From positions 1-10,804 of the forward strand of contig JAQWQN010000024.1 of assembly GCA_029244465.1 (NCBI GenBank): a DNA stretch of 10,804 nt, in the 5' to 3' direction. Origin of the DNA: Pseudomonadales bacterium. GTDB lineage: Bacteria > Pseudomonadota > Gammaproteobacteria > Pseudomonadales > Azotimanducaceae. Of this stretch, positions 1 to 7,275 are shown in pieces (position 1 is the first letter of the stretch; the number at the start of each line of letters is the position of its first letter). The notes under the pieces are model-generated. The model did no database searches, was not told where the DNA came from, and worked only from the letters and a program-made list of their open reading frames with translations. A program made the translations under genes and the position numbers.

Positions 1-867
1 GATACGACTTTGTTGCGCGCCGCGGTTGTTCGGACGCGTTGGTCGTTCATTGGGCTTTGGACCTTGTTTGCCGACATCAATCATCTGCGCGTCGCGGCGC
101 GCGTAGTTTAGCAGATCCGGATTAGCTAACTTGTCATAGAGCACCACATCCGCTGTCTGCAATGCGCGCAGTGCCTTTAGTGTGATGAGTTCAGGATCAC
201 CCGGTCCTGCGCCAACAAGTGTGGCTTTACCTCGTCTGACCTTGGCAGACAGATCGCTTTCGAGCCGACGGTCCAATGCAGCGAGACGACCCGCAGCCAG
301 TTCCCCAACCGATTGCTTGTCCACAAACTCATCCCAAAAACGTACCCTCGCATCATAACTTGTCAGCCTATCGGCAATACGCTGGCGTTGTTTACTGATC
401 CAACGCGCAAATTCTCCCAGGCCGGTGGGTAATGCTTCTTCAATCCACCCTCGCACAATTCTTGCGAGCGCGGGTGCTGATGCGCTCGTTGAAACAGAAA
501 TGATAATCGGTTCACGATCGATAATGGCTGGAAACGTTACCGTGCAATGTGCGGGGTCGTCGACACAATTGACTAAGACATTTTTTTCAGTCGCCGCACG
601 GTATATTTTCTCATTGACCAGCTTGCTATTGGTTGCCGCAATCACCAGACGTGTGTGATTGTGGATTGTCTCCGGCGTGAACGGCCCTACTTGGGTAGCC
701 ACTGAATCCCCCAAAGCTTGGATTTCGTCAGAAAACTCAAGCGAGACCACCCGCACGCTCGCCTTGGCTTTGACCAACCACTCAATTTTGCGCAATGCTG
801 TCGTCCCCCCGCCAACGACAAGACAATCCGCACCCGCGAGGTTGTGATTTAGGGGTAGATAAAACAC
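1..867 (-). CDS. cysG: Siroheme synthase CysG, N-terminal 289 residues (3' end cut by window edge)
   Basis: Multifunctional siroheme synthase. Its N-terminal half oxidises precorrin-2 with NAD+ and inserts iron; its C-terminal half is the SAM-dependent uroporphyrinogen III methyltransferase. Visible parts: YLPL near the N-terminus, the NAD-binding loop VVGGGTTALRK (about 17-27), the NCVDD segment whose D103 aligns with the catalytic D104 of E. coli CysG, the dimerisation region, then the methyltransferase start with VGAGPGDPELITLKA (218-232) and VLYDKL with D245. It runs off the left edge about 75 residues into the methyltransferase domain. I chose GTG at 867, two bases after the serS stop: it places MFYLPL in register with the E. 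coli start, and I see no ATG in this frame nearby. No clear Shine-Dalgarno is present, so translation is probably coupled to serS. Oddity: after GKQG (266-269) there are about 10 more residues than in E. coli before the likely Q-x-x-I motif. Confidence 0.93.
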   Translation of the reverse strand, partial: MFYLPLNHNLAGADCLVVGGGTTALRKIEWLVKAKASVRVVSLEFSDEIQALGDSVATQVGPFTPETIHNHTRLVIAATNSKLVNEKIYRAATEKNVLVNCVDDPAHCTVTFPAIIDREPIIISVSTSASAPALARIVRGWIEEALPTGLGEFARWISKQRQRIADRLTSYDARVRFWDEFVDKQSVGELAAGRLAALDRRLESDLSAKVRRGKATLVGAGPGDPELITLKALRALQTADVVLYDKLANPDLLNYARRDAQMIDVGKQGPKPNERPTRPNNRGAQQSRI

Positions 868-869
868 AG

Positions 870-2144
870 CTAAGTGTTGAGGTGTGTAACCCCATCCATA
901 TAGGGTCGCAACGCATCTGGTATTGCCACCCGACCATCGCCATCCTGATAATTTTCAAGCACTGCAACCAGAGTTCTACCGACTGCTAAGCCAGATCCGT
1001 TAAGGGTGTGCACCAATTCTGTTTTGCCCGTGTCCTGATTCTTAAACCGCGCCTGCATACGTCGAGCTTGGAAATCTAAGAAGTTTGAGCACGAGGAGAT
1101 TTCACGAAAGGCCTGTTGACCTGGCAACCAAACCTCAAGATCTACCGTCTTTGTCGCGGAAAAGCCAAGATCGCCACCACAAAGGACAACAGACCGATAA
1201 GGGAGTTCTAACTTTTGTAATATCGTCTCCGCATGGCTCGTCAGTTCTTCAAAAGCTTGCCAAGAAAAATCCGGATGGACTAGCTGTACTAACTCTATTT
1301 TCTCAAACTGGTGCTGCCTAATCATGCCTCTGGTGTCGCGGCCATAGCTACCGGCTTCTGATCTAAAACAGGGTGTGTGGGCCACGTGGCGAATCGGTAA
1401 GACCTCAGGGTCCAGGATTTCATCACGGTAAATATTGGTTACGGGTACTTCGGCAGTTGGAATAAGATACGTTTCGGCTTCCTGGTCGAGACGAAACTGA
1501 TCTTCTTCAAACTTTGGCAACTGCCCTGTGCCAAACAAACTTTCAGCATTGACAATATAGGGAACATACACCTCTTCATAACCATGTTCACCGGTATGGA
1601 CATCCAACATAAACTGGGTGAGCGCGCGATGAAGGCGCGCAGTTTGCCCCCGCATGACAACAAAACGACTGCCGGAAATTTTGGCTGCCACCTCAAAATC
1701 GAGTCCACCACCCGCGGTCAGATCAACATGATCTAAGGGCTCGAAGGTTTGTTTTGGTAGCTCTCCCCATCGGCGAATTTCGACGTTATCTTCTTCGCTA
1801 TTGCCAAGCGGTACGCTGTCATCGGGTATATTCGGCACCGCTTGCAGTAGCTGATTGAACTCCGTTTGAACCGATTCAAACTCTTGTTTTGCAGCCGCCA
1901 GACGATCCCCTAAATCGCCAACTTCAGCGACAAGAGGTGCAATGTCTTCACCCTGCGCCTTAGCCTGACCAATGGCTTTGGATTTTGTGTTGCGTTCGTT
2001 TTGAAGCGTTTCTGCCGCTTGTTGCAAACGACTTCGATTTGCGTCCAGTGCAACAAAACGATCCACATCAAGTTCAAACCTTTTGACACGAAGTGCTTCG
2101 GCAAATTTTTGCGGATCCTTGCGAACCTGCCTGACATCTAACAT
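870..2144 (-). CDS. serS: Serine--tRNA ligase SerRS
   Basis: Cytoplasmic class II synthetase that charges tRNA-Ser, and tRNA-Sec where present, with serine. The 424-residue length is normal. Residues about 28-100 form the charged, heptad-like antiparallel coiled-coil arm that grips the long variable arm of tRNA-Ser. The catalytic domain follows: the TAEVPVTN serine-binding segment (230-237), motif 2 beginning FRSEAGSYGRDTRG (260-273) with its RQHQFEK continuation, and motif 3 GSGLAVGRT (383-391). All are intact. The start at ATG 2144 is supported by an AGAGGA Shine-Dalgarno five bases upstream, just after the crcB stop. cysG begins two bases after the serS stop, so the two are probably co-translated. 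Confidence 0.98.
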   Translation of the reverse strand: MLDVRQVRKDPQKFAEALRVKRFELDVDRFVALDANRSRLQQAAETLQNERNTKSKAIGQAKAQGEDIAPLVAEVGDLGDRLAAAKQEFESVQTEFNQLLQAVPNIPDDSVPLGNSEEDNVEIRRWGELPKQTFEPLDHVDLTAGGGLDFEVAAKISGSRFVVMRGQTARLHRALTQFMLDVHTGEHGYEEVYVPYIVNAESLFGTGQLPKFEEDQFRLDQEAETYLIPTAEVPVTNIYRDEILDPEVLPIRHVAHTPCFRSEAGSYGRDTRGMIRQHQFEKIELVQLVHPDFSWQAFEELTSHAETILQKLELPYRSVVLCGGDLGFSATKTVDLEVWLPGQQAFREISSCSNFLDFQARRMQARFKNQDTGKTELVHTLNGSGLAVGRTLVAVLENYQDGDGRVAIPDALRPYMDGVTHLNT

Positions 2145-2149
2145 TCCAA

Positions 2150-2155
2150 TCCTCT
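2150..2155 (-). promoter_or_regulatory. Shine-Dalgarno of serS
   Basis: AGAGGA on the minus strand lies five bases before the serS ATG, in the 14-base gap after the crcB stop. It is one of the few strong ribosome-binding sites in the leftward gene run and fixes the serS start. Confidence 0.75.
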
Positions 2156-2158
2156 AAA

Positions 2159-2557
2159 TTAATCGCCGCTCTGGAACCCGAGCCAATGACCTAAACCAAC
2201 TGCAACAAGACATCCAACGACACTGCTCAACACATACCCAAAAGCCGCGAGTTTATGTGTATCGAACAATAGCAGAGCGTCAAGTGAGAAGGCAGAAAAC
2301 GTCGTGAAACCACCGAGAACACCCATAACAATCAATGGCCTCCCCCACTGCTGGAACCAATCGGCATCGAGATATAAGCCCCACAACAGTCCGATCGCGA
2401 ACGAGCCAGCGATATTAATGCCAAGTGTCGCCCAAGGAAACAGCAGACCTTGACCCATGTCATCGTTCAAGATATGCGCGCTCAGGATACCGACCAAGTA
2501 CCGAGTCGCGGCACCTAGCGCACCACCGAGCAGGACCAAAAAGAGAGTACTACTCAT
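2159..2557 (-). CDS. crcB: Fluoride ion channel CrcB/Fluc
   Basis: Small inner-membrane fluoride channel (132 residues, typical of the family) that works as a dual-topology dimer and lets toxic fluoride leave the cell. Family marks: GGALGAATRY (11-20) in TM1, TLGINIAGSFAIG (44-56) with the conserved Asn in TM2, and GGFTTFSAFSLD (82-93), the TM3 break that carries the central sodium site and the fluoride-lining Phe residues. A fourth hydrophobic helix spans about 105-127. The ATG at 2557 gives MSSTLFLVLL and overlaps the end of rarA by 8 bases. The reading frame stays open farther upstream inside rarA, but that extension is rarA in another frame. An in-frame ATG at 2566 would add three residues (MAK) and cannot be excluded. 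There is no room for a fluoride riboswitch directly upstream, so expression is probably tied to the operon. Confidence 0.95.
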   Translation of the reverse strand: MSSTLFLVLLGGALGAATRYLVGILSAHILNDDMGQGLLFPWATLGINIAGSFAIGLLWGLYLDADWFQQWGRPLIVMGVLGGFTTFSAFSLDALLLFDTHKLAAFGYVLSSVVGCLVAVGLGHWLGFQSGD

Positions 2558-3881
2558 CTTCGCCATCACCATTATGGTCCAAAGCTTGTAGACGCGCCAA
2601 ACGTGCACGTATTTTCGCTTCAAGACCCTGTTCGGTGGGTCGATAGAATGAGGGTTTACCCAATGCCTCTGGAAAGTACGTTTCACCCGCGGCATAAGCC
2701 CCTTCGACGGTCCGCTCGCCGTGCGCATGGCGATAGCCCTCACCATGGCCTAAGCCTTTCATTAGCGAGGTTGGGGCATTGCGGATGTGCATCGGTACTT
2801 CGTAGGAACTTGTTTCTTTAACGAGCGCCATCGCACTGGTAAACGCACGATAGGCAGCGTCGCTTTTAGGCACAGACGCGAGGTAAAGGACAGCTTGAGC
2901 AAGCCCTAACTCACCTTCAGGAGAACCCAGCCGTTCGAAGCTTTCAATCGCAGACATCGTCAGGGTTAGCGCTCTTGGATCGGCATTACCTATGTCCTCA
3001 GTTGCGATTCTTATCAGTCGGCGCCCGATATAGCGCGGGTCGGCACCGCCATCTAACATGCGACAAAACCAGTACAGGGCAGCATCTGGCGCACTCCCTC
3101 TAACGGATTTATGCAGTGCCGAAATTTGGTCGTAGAATTGATCACCACCTTTATCAAAACGTCGCACTCGCTCTCCGAACGCGGCTTGCACAGCTTCATC
3201 CGTGATTTCTATTTCTGAGAGCTGTGCTGCCATTTCCAGGACATTGAGCATCCGTCTTGCATCACCATCAGCAACGTCCAACAGAATGATGCGCGCGGTT
3301 TCAGTGATGTTGATTTGCAACTCATCCTCTGCGCGATCGATGACCAGACTTAAATCATCCTTGGTCAGGGGTTTGAGGACAAAGACACGTGCTCGCGACA
3401 ATAACGCCGAGTTGACCTCGAACGAAGGGTTTTCAGTCGTAGCCCCGATGAACGTAATTGCGCCGCTTTCCACATGCGGCAGAAAAGCATCCTGCTGAGC
3501 CTTATTGAATCGGTGCACTTCATCCACGAAAAGTACGGTTTGGCGCCCCGCAAGCTTTTCTATCTTAGCCTGCGCCACGGCTTCGCGAACATCCTTCACA
3601 CCGGCCAATACAGCAGACAAGCCCACCCAGTTAATCTCGGCATTATTCGCTAGCAGCTTTGCCAATGTGGTCTTACCCGTCCCGGGCGGTCCCCACAAAA
3701 TCATCGACGAGAGCGCTTGCCTGTGAATCAATCCAGCAAGTGGTTTGCCGTCTCCAAGGAGATGTTGTTGTCCAACGTACTGAGAGATTGTGGCCGGGCG
3801 CAGCCGTTCTGCCAACGGTCGACTGTCGACGTTGGACCCAAAGTCTAAGGAACCATTACGCGTATCACCCTCGAATGACAT
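2550..3881 (-). CDS. rarA: Replication-associated recombination protein RarA (MgsA), AAA+ ATPase
   Basis: AAA+ ATPase of the RarA/Mgs1/WRNIP1 family, which acts at stalled replication forks and binds SSB; it is related to clamp-loader subunits and RuvB. At 443 residues it matches E. coli RarA closely. In order: an N-terminal RPLAERLRP stretch and QYVGQQHLL, Walker A GPPGTGKT (64-71), Walker B VLFVDEVHRFNKAQQD (116-131), sensor 1 TTEN (148-151), an arginine finger in SRAR (162-165), sensor 2 GDARR (206-210), then the C-terminal tetramerisation region with HKSVRGSAPDAALYW and HIRNAPTSLMK. The ATG at 3881 lies inside the end of lolA (17-base overlap) without an obvious Shine-Dalgarno, suggesting coupling. 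The C-terminus overlaps crcB by 8 bases. The ftsK-lolA-rarA order is common in Gammaproteobacteria. Confidence 0.97.
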   Translation of the reverse strand: MSFEGDTRNGSLDFGSNVDSRPLAERLRPATISQYVGQQHLLGDGKPLAGLIHRQALSSMILWGPPGTGKTTLAKLLANNAEINWVGLSAVLAGVKDVREAVAQAKIEKLAGRQTVLFVDEVHRFNKAQQDAFLPHVESGAITFIGATTENPSFEVNSALLSRARVFVLKPLTKDDLSLVIDRAEDELQINITETARIILLDVADGDARRMLNVLEMAAQLSEIEITDEAVQAAFGERVRRFDKGGDQFYDQISALHKSVRGSAPDAALYWFCRMLDGGADPRYIGRRLIRIATEDIGNADPRALTLTMSAIESFERLGSPEGELGLAQAVLYLASVPKSDAAYRAFTSAMALVKETSSYEVPMHIRNAPTSLMKGLGHGEGYRHAHGERTVEGAYAAGETYFPEALGKPSFYRPTEQGLEAKIRARLARLQALDHNGDGEDE

Positions 3882-4524
3882 CAGTATTTGGCGGCAGATC
3901 CAGCTTGAAGAGTTCTGATTCTAACACCACGTCGCGCTGGTAGTTGCTAAGGCTTACTAACGTTTCCTGAGCGCCTTGGTCACGAATTGTAATCCGTGTC
4001 AGCACACCGTCTTGGATGGTCAATTGAACAAACTCAAAGACAGCATTTGGAGATTTAGGTGTCAGTGTAAAAACAGTAAGATCCAGAGCAAACAACTCGC
4101 TCGCAATCACAAAGTGTTGTCCGATATCACCCACCTCACCGATCAATAAAGCGAGTGGGACTTGTTCCCAGCCTTTTGAGATGTCCCGTTGAGTTACTTG
4201 CTCCAAGTCAGGATCATAAATTTCCAGCGCCTTGTCATTCAACAACAACACCTGCGGATAAGGAGATATCGTCTCCCATCTTGCTCTGGGTTTTTGGATG
4301 GCGACAGTACCGCTTGATATCTCTAGCACGCGCCCGAAGGCGTCATAAATTGATTGATCAAAATCGGCGCTAAAATTATTCATTTCAGCCAGGTGATAAA
4401 CGAGCGCGCGTTGCGCTTCTTCCTCTGCCCAGGTCAGCGTATAAAGCAACAGCGACATACTTGTCGCTAGCACTACGGAGAGAGTTTTAATCCCTCGTTG
4501 GAACCAATATTTCACGACTGCCAT
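3865..4524 (-). CDS. lolA: Outer-membrane lipoprotein carrier protein LolA precursor
   Basis: Periplasmic chaperone that takes lipoproteins released by LolCDE and hands them to LolB at the outer membrane. The 219-residue precursor has basic residues (K5, R10, K13), a hydrophobic core to about residue 30 and a likely signal peptidase I site after TWA (A33). The mature part shows the LolA pattern: an early FSADFDQS segment, RARWETISPYPQ, YDPDLEQVTQ, a LTPK segment and the C-terminal LPPNTDV corresponding to the family PPxGxxV-type end. Overall identity is modest, so the call also rests on the ftsK-lolA-rarA order. I used the ATG at 4524, which overlaps ftsK by 38 bases and has no clear Shine-Dalgarno. 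A GTG three codons inside (4515) is an equally reasonable start and would still give a complete signal peptide. Confidence 0.9.
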   Translation of the reverse strand: MAVVKYWFQRGIKTLSVVLATSMSLLLYTLTWAEEEAQRALVYHLAEMNNFSADFDQSIYDAFGRVLEISSGTVAIQKPRARWETISPYPQVLLLNDKALEIYDPDLEQVTQRDISKGWEQVPLALLIGEVGDIGQHFVIASELFALDLTVFTLTPKSPNAVFEFVQLTIQDGVLTRITIRDQGAQETLVSLSNYQRDVVLESELFKLDLPPNTDVIRG

Positions 4525-6739
4525 TTGAATTCATTGAGCTAACCACCCCGGCCATCTCCATTGCCTCTATAAGACGCGCAGCCCTGTTATAGCCGATTCG
4601 AAGCTTACGCTGTACTGAAGAAATCGATGCCTTGCGAGATTCTAATACGAACTGAACGGCTTCGTCGTACAGCGCATCCTCTTGTTCCGCATTGTCAGAA
4701 CCTTCCAGGGCAAGGAATGGCTCAGACTCGAGCTGGCCAGAGACAATTTCTTCTAAATAGTCAGGGTCGCCACGATCCTTCCAATCTTGAACAATACGGT
4801 GCACCTCTTCGTCCGATACGAACGCCCCGTGTATTCGATGCGGCAAAGCCGTTCCAGGCGGTAGAAAAAGCATATCACCGTGCCCCAACAACTGTTCTGC
4901 GCCACCCTGATCAAGGATAGTGCGCGAATCAATTCTGGAAGACACCTGAAAACCGATCCGCGCCGGAATATTCGCTTTGATGAGACCGGTAATAACATCA
5001 ACTGAAGGCCGCTGGGTCGCCAATACCAGGTGTATCCCAGCAGCACGCGCTTTTTGTGCAATACGCGCAATGAGTTGTTCAACTTTCTTACCGACGATCA
5101 TCATCATATCTGCAAACTCGTCGATCACGACCACGATCGCCGGCAGATGGGTCAGTTCCGGGGCCGGCTCATCCTCTACTTTCCAGAGTGGATCAAGTAC
5201 CGGTTCACCCCGCTCCTTCGCTTCTTTGACCTGACGATTGAAGCCGGCAAGATTTCGTACCCCAAGGGCAGCCATCAAGCGATAGCGGCGTTCCATTTCG
5301 GCCACACACCAATTCAACGCGTGCGCGGCCTCCTTCATATCCGTCACAACAGGCGCCAGCAGGTGAGGAATACCCTCATAAACAGACAATTCCAGCATTT
5401 TCGGATCGACAAGAATTAGTCGGACTTCATCTGGCGTTGCCTTGCAAAGGATGCTTAATAGCATTGCGTTCACGCCAACTGATTTACCGGAACCGGTGGT
5501 ACCTGCAACCAGTAGATGAGGCATTTTCGCGATGTCAGTGACCTGCGTAGCCCCCGCAATGTCCTTTCCTAATGCAAGCGTTAGTGGCGAGGCCGCATTT
5601 TGAAAACTCTCTGAGGCAATCACATCTTTCAGTTGCACCATCTCTCGGTGTTCGTTGGGTATTTCAATGCCCACCACAGACTTACCTGGTATCACCTCAA
5701 CAATGCGCACCGAAATTACAGCCATTGACCGCGCAAGATCTTTAGCGAGCCCACTGATTTTCTGCACTTTAATGCCGGCGGCGGGTTGTATTTCAAAGCG
5801 TGTAACCACCGGTCCAGGTAAGACACTCACCACCACCGCCTCAACACCAAAATCCGCTAACTTCAGTTCAAGCTGTCGTGACATCGCTTCTAAAGACGCG
5901 GCGGAAAACCCCAGATCTTCTTGCCCGGCGCGCTCATCGAGCAAGTCAAGGTCGGGTAGCTCACTGACCGTTTGCGGACGAAAAAGGCTTCTCTGGCGAG
6001 CAGCAGGTGACTTGGGTTCTTCTTTAACAGCGGGCTTGATTTCTGGCGCTTTGCGCTGTGCTTTCGGCTTGGTCACCGGCTTGTGTTCTAATCTCGATTC
6101 CGCCAGCCGCGCAATGTCTTTCCTGTGTTTGGCCTCAGCAAAGCGCGCTTGCGCGCGATTAACTTGAAAGATGGTCCAGCTACTCACGCCATGCAAACTT
6201 CTACCAACCATCTCCGAAACATCGAGCCAAGACGCACCGGTACTGGCCTGAAAGCCCACTAAGAAAAACGTCAGCGCGATAACCGTGAAGCCGACATTTC
6301 CAAATACGGGCACACCAAATGCAACTAACCATTGCCCCAATATGCCCCCATCGCCTGCCGGAAAAGCTTGTCCTACAGCCAAATGAAGTTCCAAAATGAC
6401 ACAACTCGCAATGGCCAGCGCGATCCAACCTGAGAGGCGCACCGCAAAGATGAGCCACGAAACCTGTTTACTAAACAAAAAACGACCCCCGGCGACAGCG
6501 AGCGCGACCGGTATCAGAAAAGCAACATAGCCGAAAAGGTACAGGACAAGGTCTGCAAAATACGCGCCCGTTACGCCAACCAGGTTCCGCGCTTCAACTT
6601 GCGGACTTGCGAAACTAAATCCTGGGTCCTCTGGTGAATACGACACGATCGCCAGCAGCAAAAAGATCGCCAAACTGGCTAAGACAATTAAGGTAATTTC
6701 TCGGACTGGTAGTAAGCGGACAGGCGCTAAAGTCGACAC
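4487..6739 (-). CDS. ftsK: DNA translocase FtsK
   Basis: Septum-anchored hexameric DNA pump that clears chromosome dimers and termini at division and activates XerCD recombination at dif. From the GTG start the protein is 750 residues: hydrophobic membrane segments within about 15-165, a short K/P/A-rich linker (about 195-265), the alpha/beta motor with Walker A GTTGSGKS (413-420), Walker B VVVIDEF (536-542) and ATQRPSVDVITGLIKANIP (574-592), then the gamma winged-helix domain (about 685-747) with SSVQRKLRIGYNRAARLIE, which reads polar KOPS sites and contacts XerD. The linker is much shorter than in E. coli FtsK, as is common outside the enterics. I prefer the GTG at 6739 because AAGGA sits seven bases upstream. 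The frame is open up to a TTG at 6811, which lacks a comparable site. It heads the leftward gene run. Confidence 0.96.
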   Translation of the reverse strand: MSTLAPVRLLPVREITLIVLASLAIFLLLAIVSYSPEDPGFSFASPQVEARNLVGVTGAYFADLVLYLFGYVAFLIPVALAVAGGRFLFSKQVSWLIFAVRLSGWIALAIASCVILELHLAVGQAFPAGDGGILGQWLVAFGVPVFGNVGFTVIALTFFLVGFQASTGASWLDVSEMVGRSLHGVSSWTIFQVNRAQARFAEAKHRKDIARLAESRLEHKPVTKPKAQRKAPEIKPAVKEEPKSPAARQRSLFRPQTVSELPDLDLLDERAGQEDLGFSAASLEAMSRQLELKLADFGVEAVVVSVLPGPVVTRFEIQPAAGIKVQKISGLAKDLARSMAVISVRIVEVIPGKSVVGIEIPNEHREMVQLKDVIASESFQNAASPLTLALGKDIAGATQVTDIAKMPHLLVAGTTGSGKSVGVNAMLLSILCKATPDEVRLILVDPKMLELSVYEGIPHLLAPVVTDMKEAAHALNWCVAEMERRYRLMAALGVRNLAGFNRQVKEAKERGEPVLDPLWKVEDEPAPELTHLPAIVVVIDEFADMMMIVGKKVEQLIARIAQKARAAGIHLVLATQRPSVDVITGLIKANIPARIGFQVSSRIDSRTILDQGGAEQLLGHGDMLFLPPGTALPHRIHGAFVSDEEVHRIVQDWKDRGDPDYLEEIVSGQLESEPFLALEGSDNAEQEDALYDEAVQFVLESRKASISSVQRKLRIGYNRAARLIEAMEMAGVVSSMNSNGSREILVPTRD

Positions 6740-6746
6740 TGGATAA

Positions 6747-6751
6747 TCCTT
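6747..6751 (-). promoter_or_regulatory. Shine-Dalgarno of ftsK, deciding the GTG start
   Basis: AAGGA on the minus strand followed by seven bases and then GTG at 6739. This spacing is near ideal and is the reason to prefer a 750-residue FtsK over the 774-residue version from the upstream TTG at 6811. Confidence 0.65.
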
Positions 6752-6834
6752 GAACAGCTGGCCTGAGCGAGTGTAAGCAATACACACTCTCGAAACAAAC
6801 CCCGCAGACAATTTTTTTCATCAAAATCAATCTC

Positions 6835-6891
6835 TTAAAATCTCTTCTTCATTCCCCTTTTAAAAATCTCTTCTACATTCCTCTTTTAAAA
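6835..6891. repeat. Imperfect 25-26 base tandem duplication in the ftsK leader
   Basis: Unit 1 (6835-6859) and unit 2 (6860-6885) both read TTAAAA(A)TCTCTTCT(T/A)CATTCC(C/T)CT on the plus strand and differ by two substitutions and one extra A. A third copy of the TTAAAA head starts at 6886. On the ftsK-sense strand each unit gives a purine-rich stretch ending in GGAATG. It lies about 95-150 bases upstream of the ftsK start, within the probable leader or promoter region. Whether it is functional or a replication-slippage remnant cannot be told from one sequence. Confidence 0.85.
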
Positions 6892-6909
6892 TGTTTTGCT
6901 TAAGCGACC

Positions 6910-6925
6910 GCCTAAATTCTTAGGC
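6910..6925. promoter_or_regulatory. Perfect 6-bp inverted repeat, possible operator
   Basis: GCCTAA-ATTC-TTAGGC is a perfect inverted repeat with a 4-base spacer. No T-run follows on either strand, so it does not look like an intrinsic terminator. It sits about 30 bases upstream of the -10-like box of the rightward genes, in a position where a repressor or activator could bind. I know of no regulator with this exact site. Confidence 0.35.
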
Positions 6926-6953
6926 CGTCTTCTGTCCATGGGTGCTTTTCGAT

Positions 6954-6959
6954 TAGAAT
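6954..6959 (+). promoter_or_regulatory. Weak candidate -10 box for the rightward genes
   Basis: TAGAAT matches the sigma-70 -10 consensus at five of six positions and lies 31 bases before the ATG at 6991. I cannot find a good -35 box 16-18 bases upstream, so this is a tentative assignment. Confidence 0.3.
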
Positions 6960-6990
6960 AGCGGCACTTTTTGAACCGACACTTAAAACT

Positions 6991-7272
6991 ATGCGTGCAG
7001 ATAAAGCCAAAGTTGTAGATGAAGTATGGGATGATACCCGTATCGAGAGTTTTCTCAGCAAAATGCCATTAGGCGCAACGCCGAAAGACCATAGCAGGTT
7101 GCTCTACGCCTATCGAAGCATGCGACCCGAAGACTTCGAACGCTTTCTGACACGTTTTAGGTCAGCTGGCGGCGATGTCAATGCACCCAACGAACATGGG
7201 GAATCTTTGCTCGATATTATCGTCAACCACGCTAAATCTGGACCATTCCAGAGTCTTTTACGCGGCGCCTAA
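6991..7272 (+). CDS. Small conserved hypothetical protein, PA4642-like
   Basis: A 93-residue soluble protein without signal peptide or membrane helix. It resembles what I recall of the Pseudomonas PA4642-type family: a charged start with K-x-x-V, then DDTRIESFL, an H-x-L-L-x-AYRSMRPEDFERFL core (about 34-53), and a C-terminal segment DVNAPNEHGESLLDII (62-77) that reads like a single ankyrin repeat. Function is unknown; the helical core plus one ankyrin-like unit could suggest a binding role, but that is inference. The ATG at 6991 has no clear Shine-Dalgarno. Its TAA is in the same frame as aat, which begins almost immediately after it, so the two are almost certainly co-transcribed. Family assignment is from memory and moderately sure; that it is a real gene is supported by family-like sequence and tight spacing. 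Confidence 0.75.
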   Translation: MRADKAKVVDEVWDDTRIESFLSKMPLGATPKDHSRLLYAYRSMRPEDFERFLTRFRSAGGDVNAPNEHGESLLDIIVNHAKSGPFQSLLRGA

Positions 7273-7275
7273 CTT

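Larger units (their letters stand above)
6740..6990. other. Divergent intergenic region between ftsK and the rightward genes
   Basis: About 250 bases between divergently transcribed genes, so promoters for both directions should lie here. It is A/T-rich in its middle (about 6810-6900) and contains a tandem duplication, a palindrome and a weak -10-like box, each listed separately. I see no tRNA, no convincing small protein gene and no sigma-70 promoter with both boxes matching well. In many gammaproteobacteria trxB lies between ftsK and aat; no trace of it is visible here. Confidence 0.7.

Noticed and set aside
1..66. Frameshift near the left edge of cysG
   Set aside because: The unusual residues after GKQG end in QQSRI, which fits the family Q-x-x-I-N motif in the same frame, so an insertion is more likely than a frameshift.
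2558..2746. N-terminal extension of CrcB or a fluoride riboswitch upstream of it
   Set aside because: The stretch is the coding end of rarA in another frame; an extension would add non-family residues, and no leader space exists for a riboswitch.
5030..5419. Open frame of 129 codons on the plus strand opposite ftsK
   Set aside because: Antisense to the conserved motor domain of FtsK; no ribosome-binding site or protein family pattern.
5655..6167. Open frame of 170 codons on the plus strand opposite ftsK
   Set aside because: Antisense shadow of the FtsK linker and motor; low-complexity Ser/Thr/Arg-rich product without family features.
6835..6891. CRISPR-like short repeats
   Set aside because: Only two adjacent imperfect units with no spacers; a simple tandem duplication.
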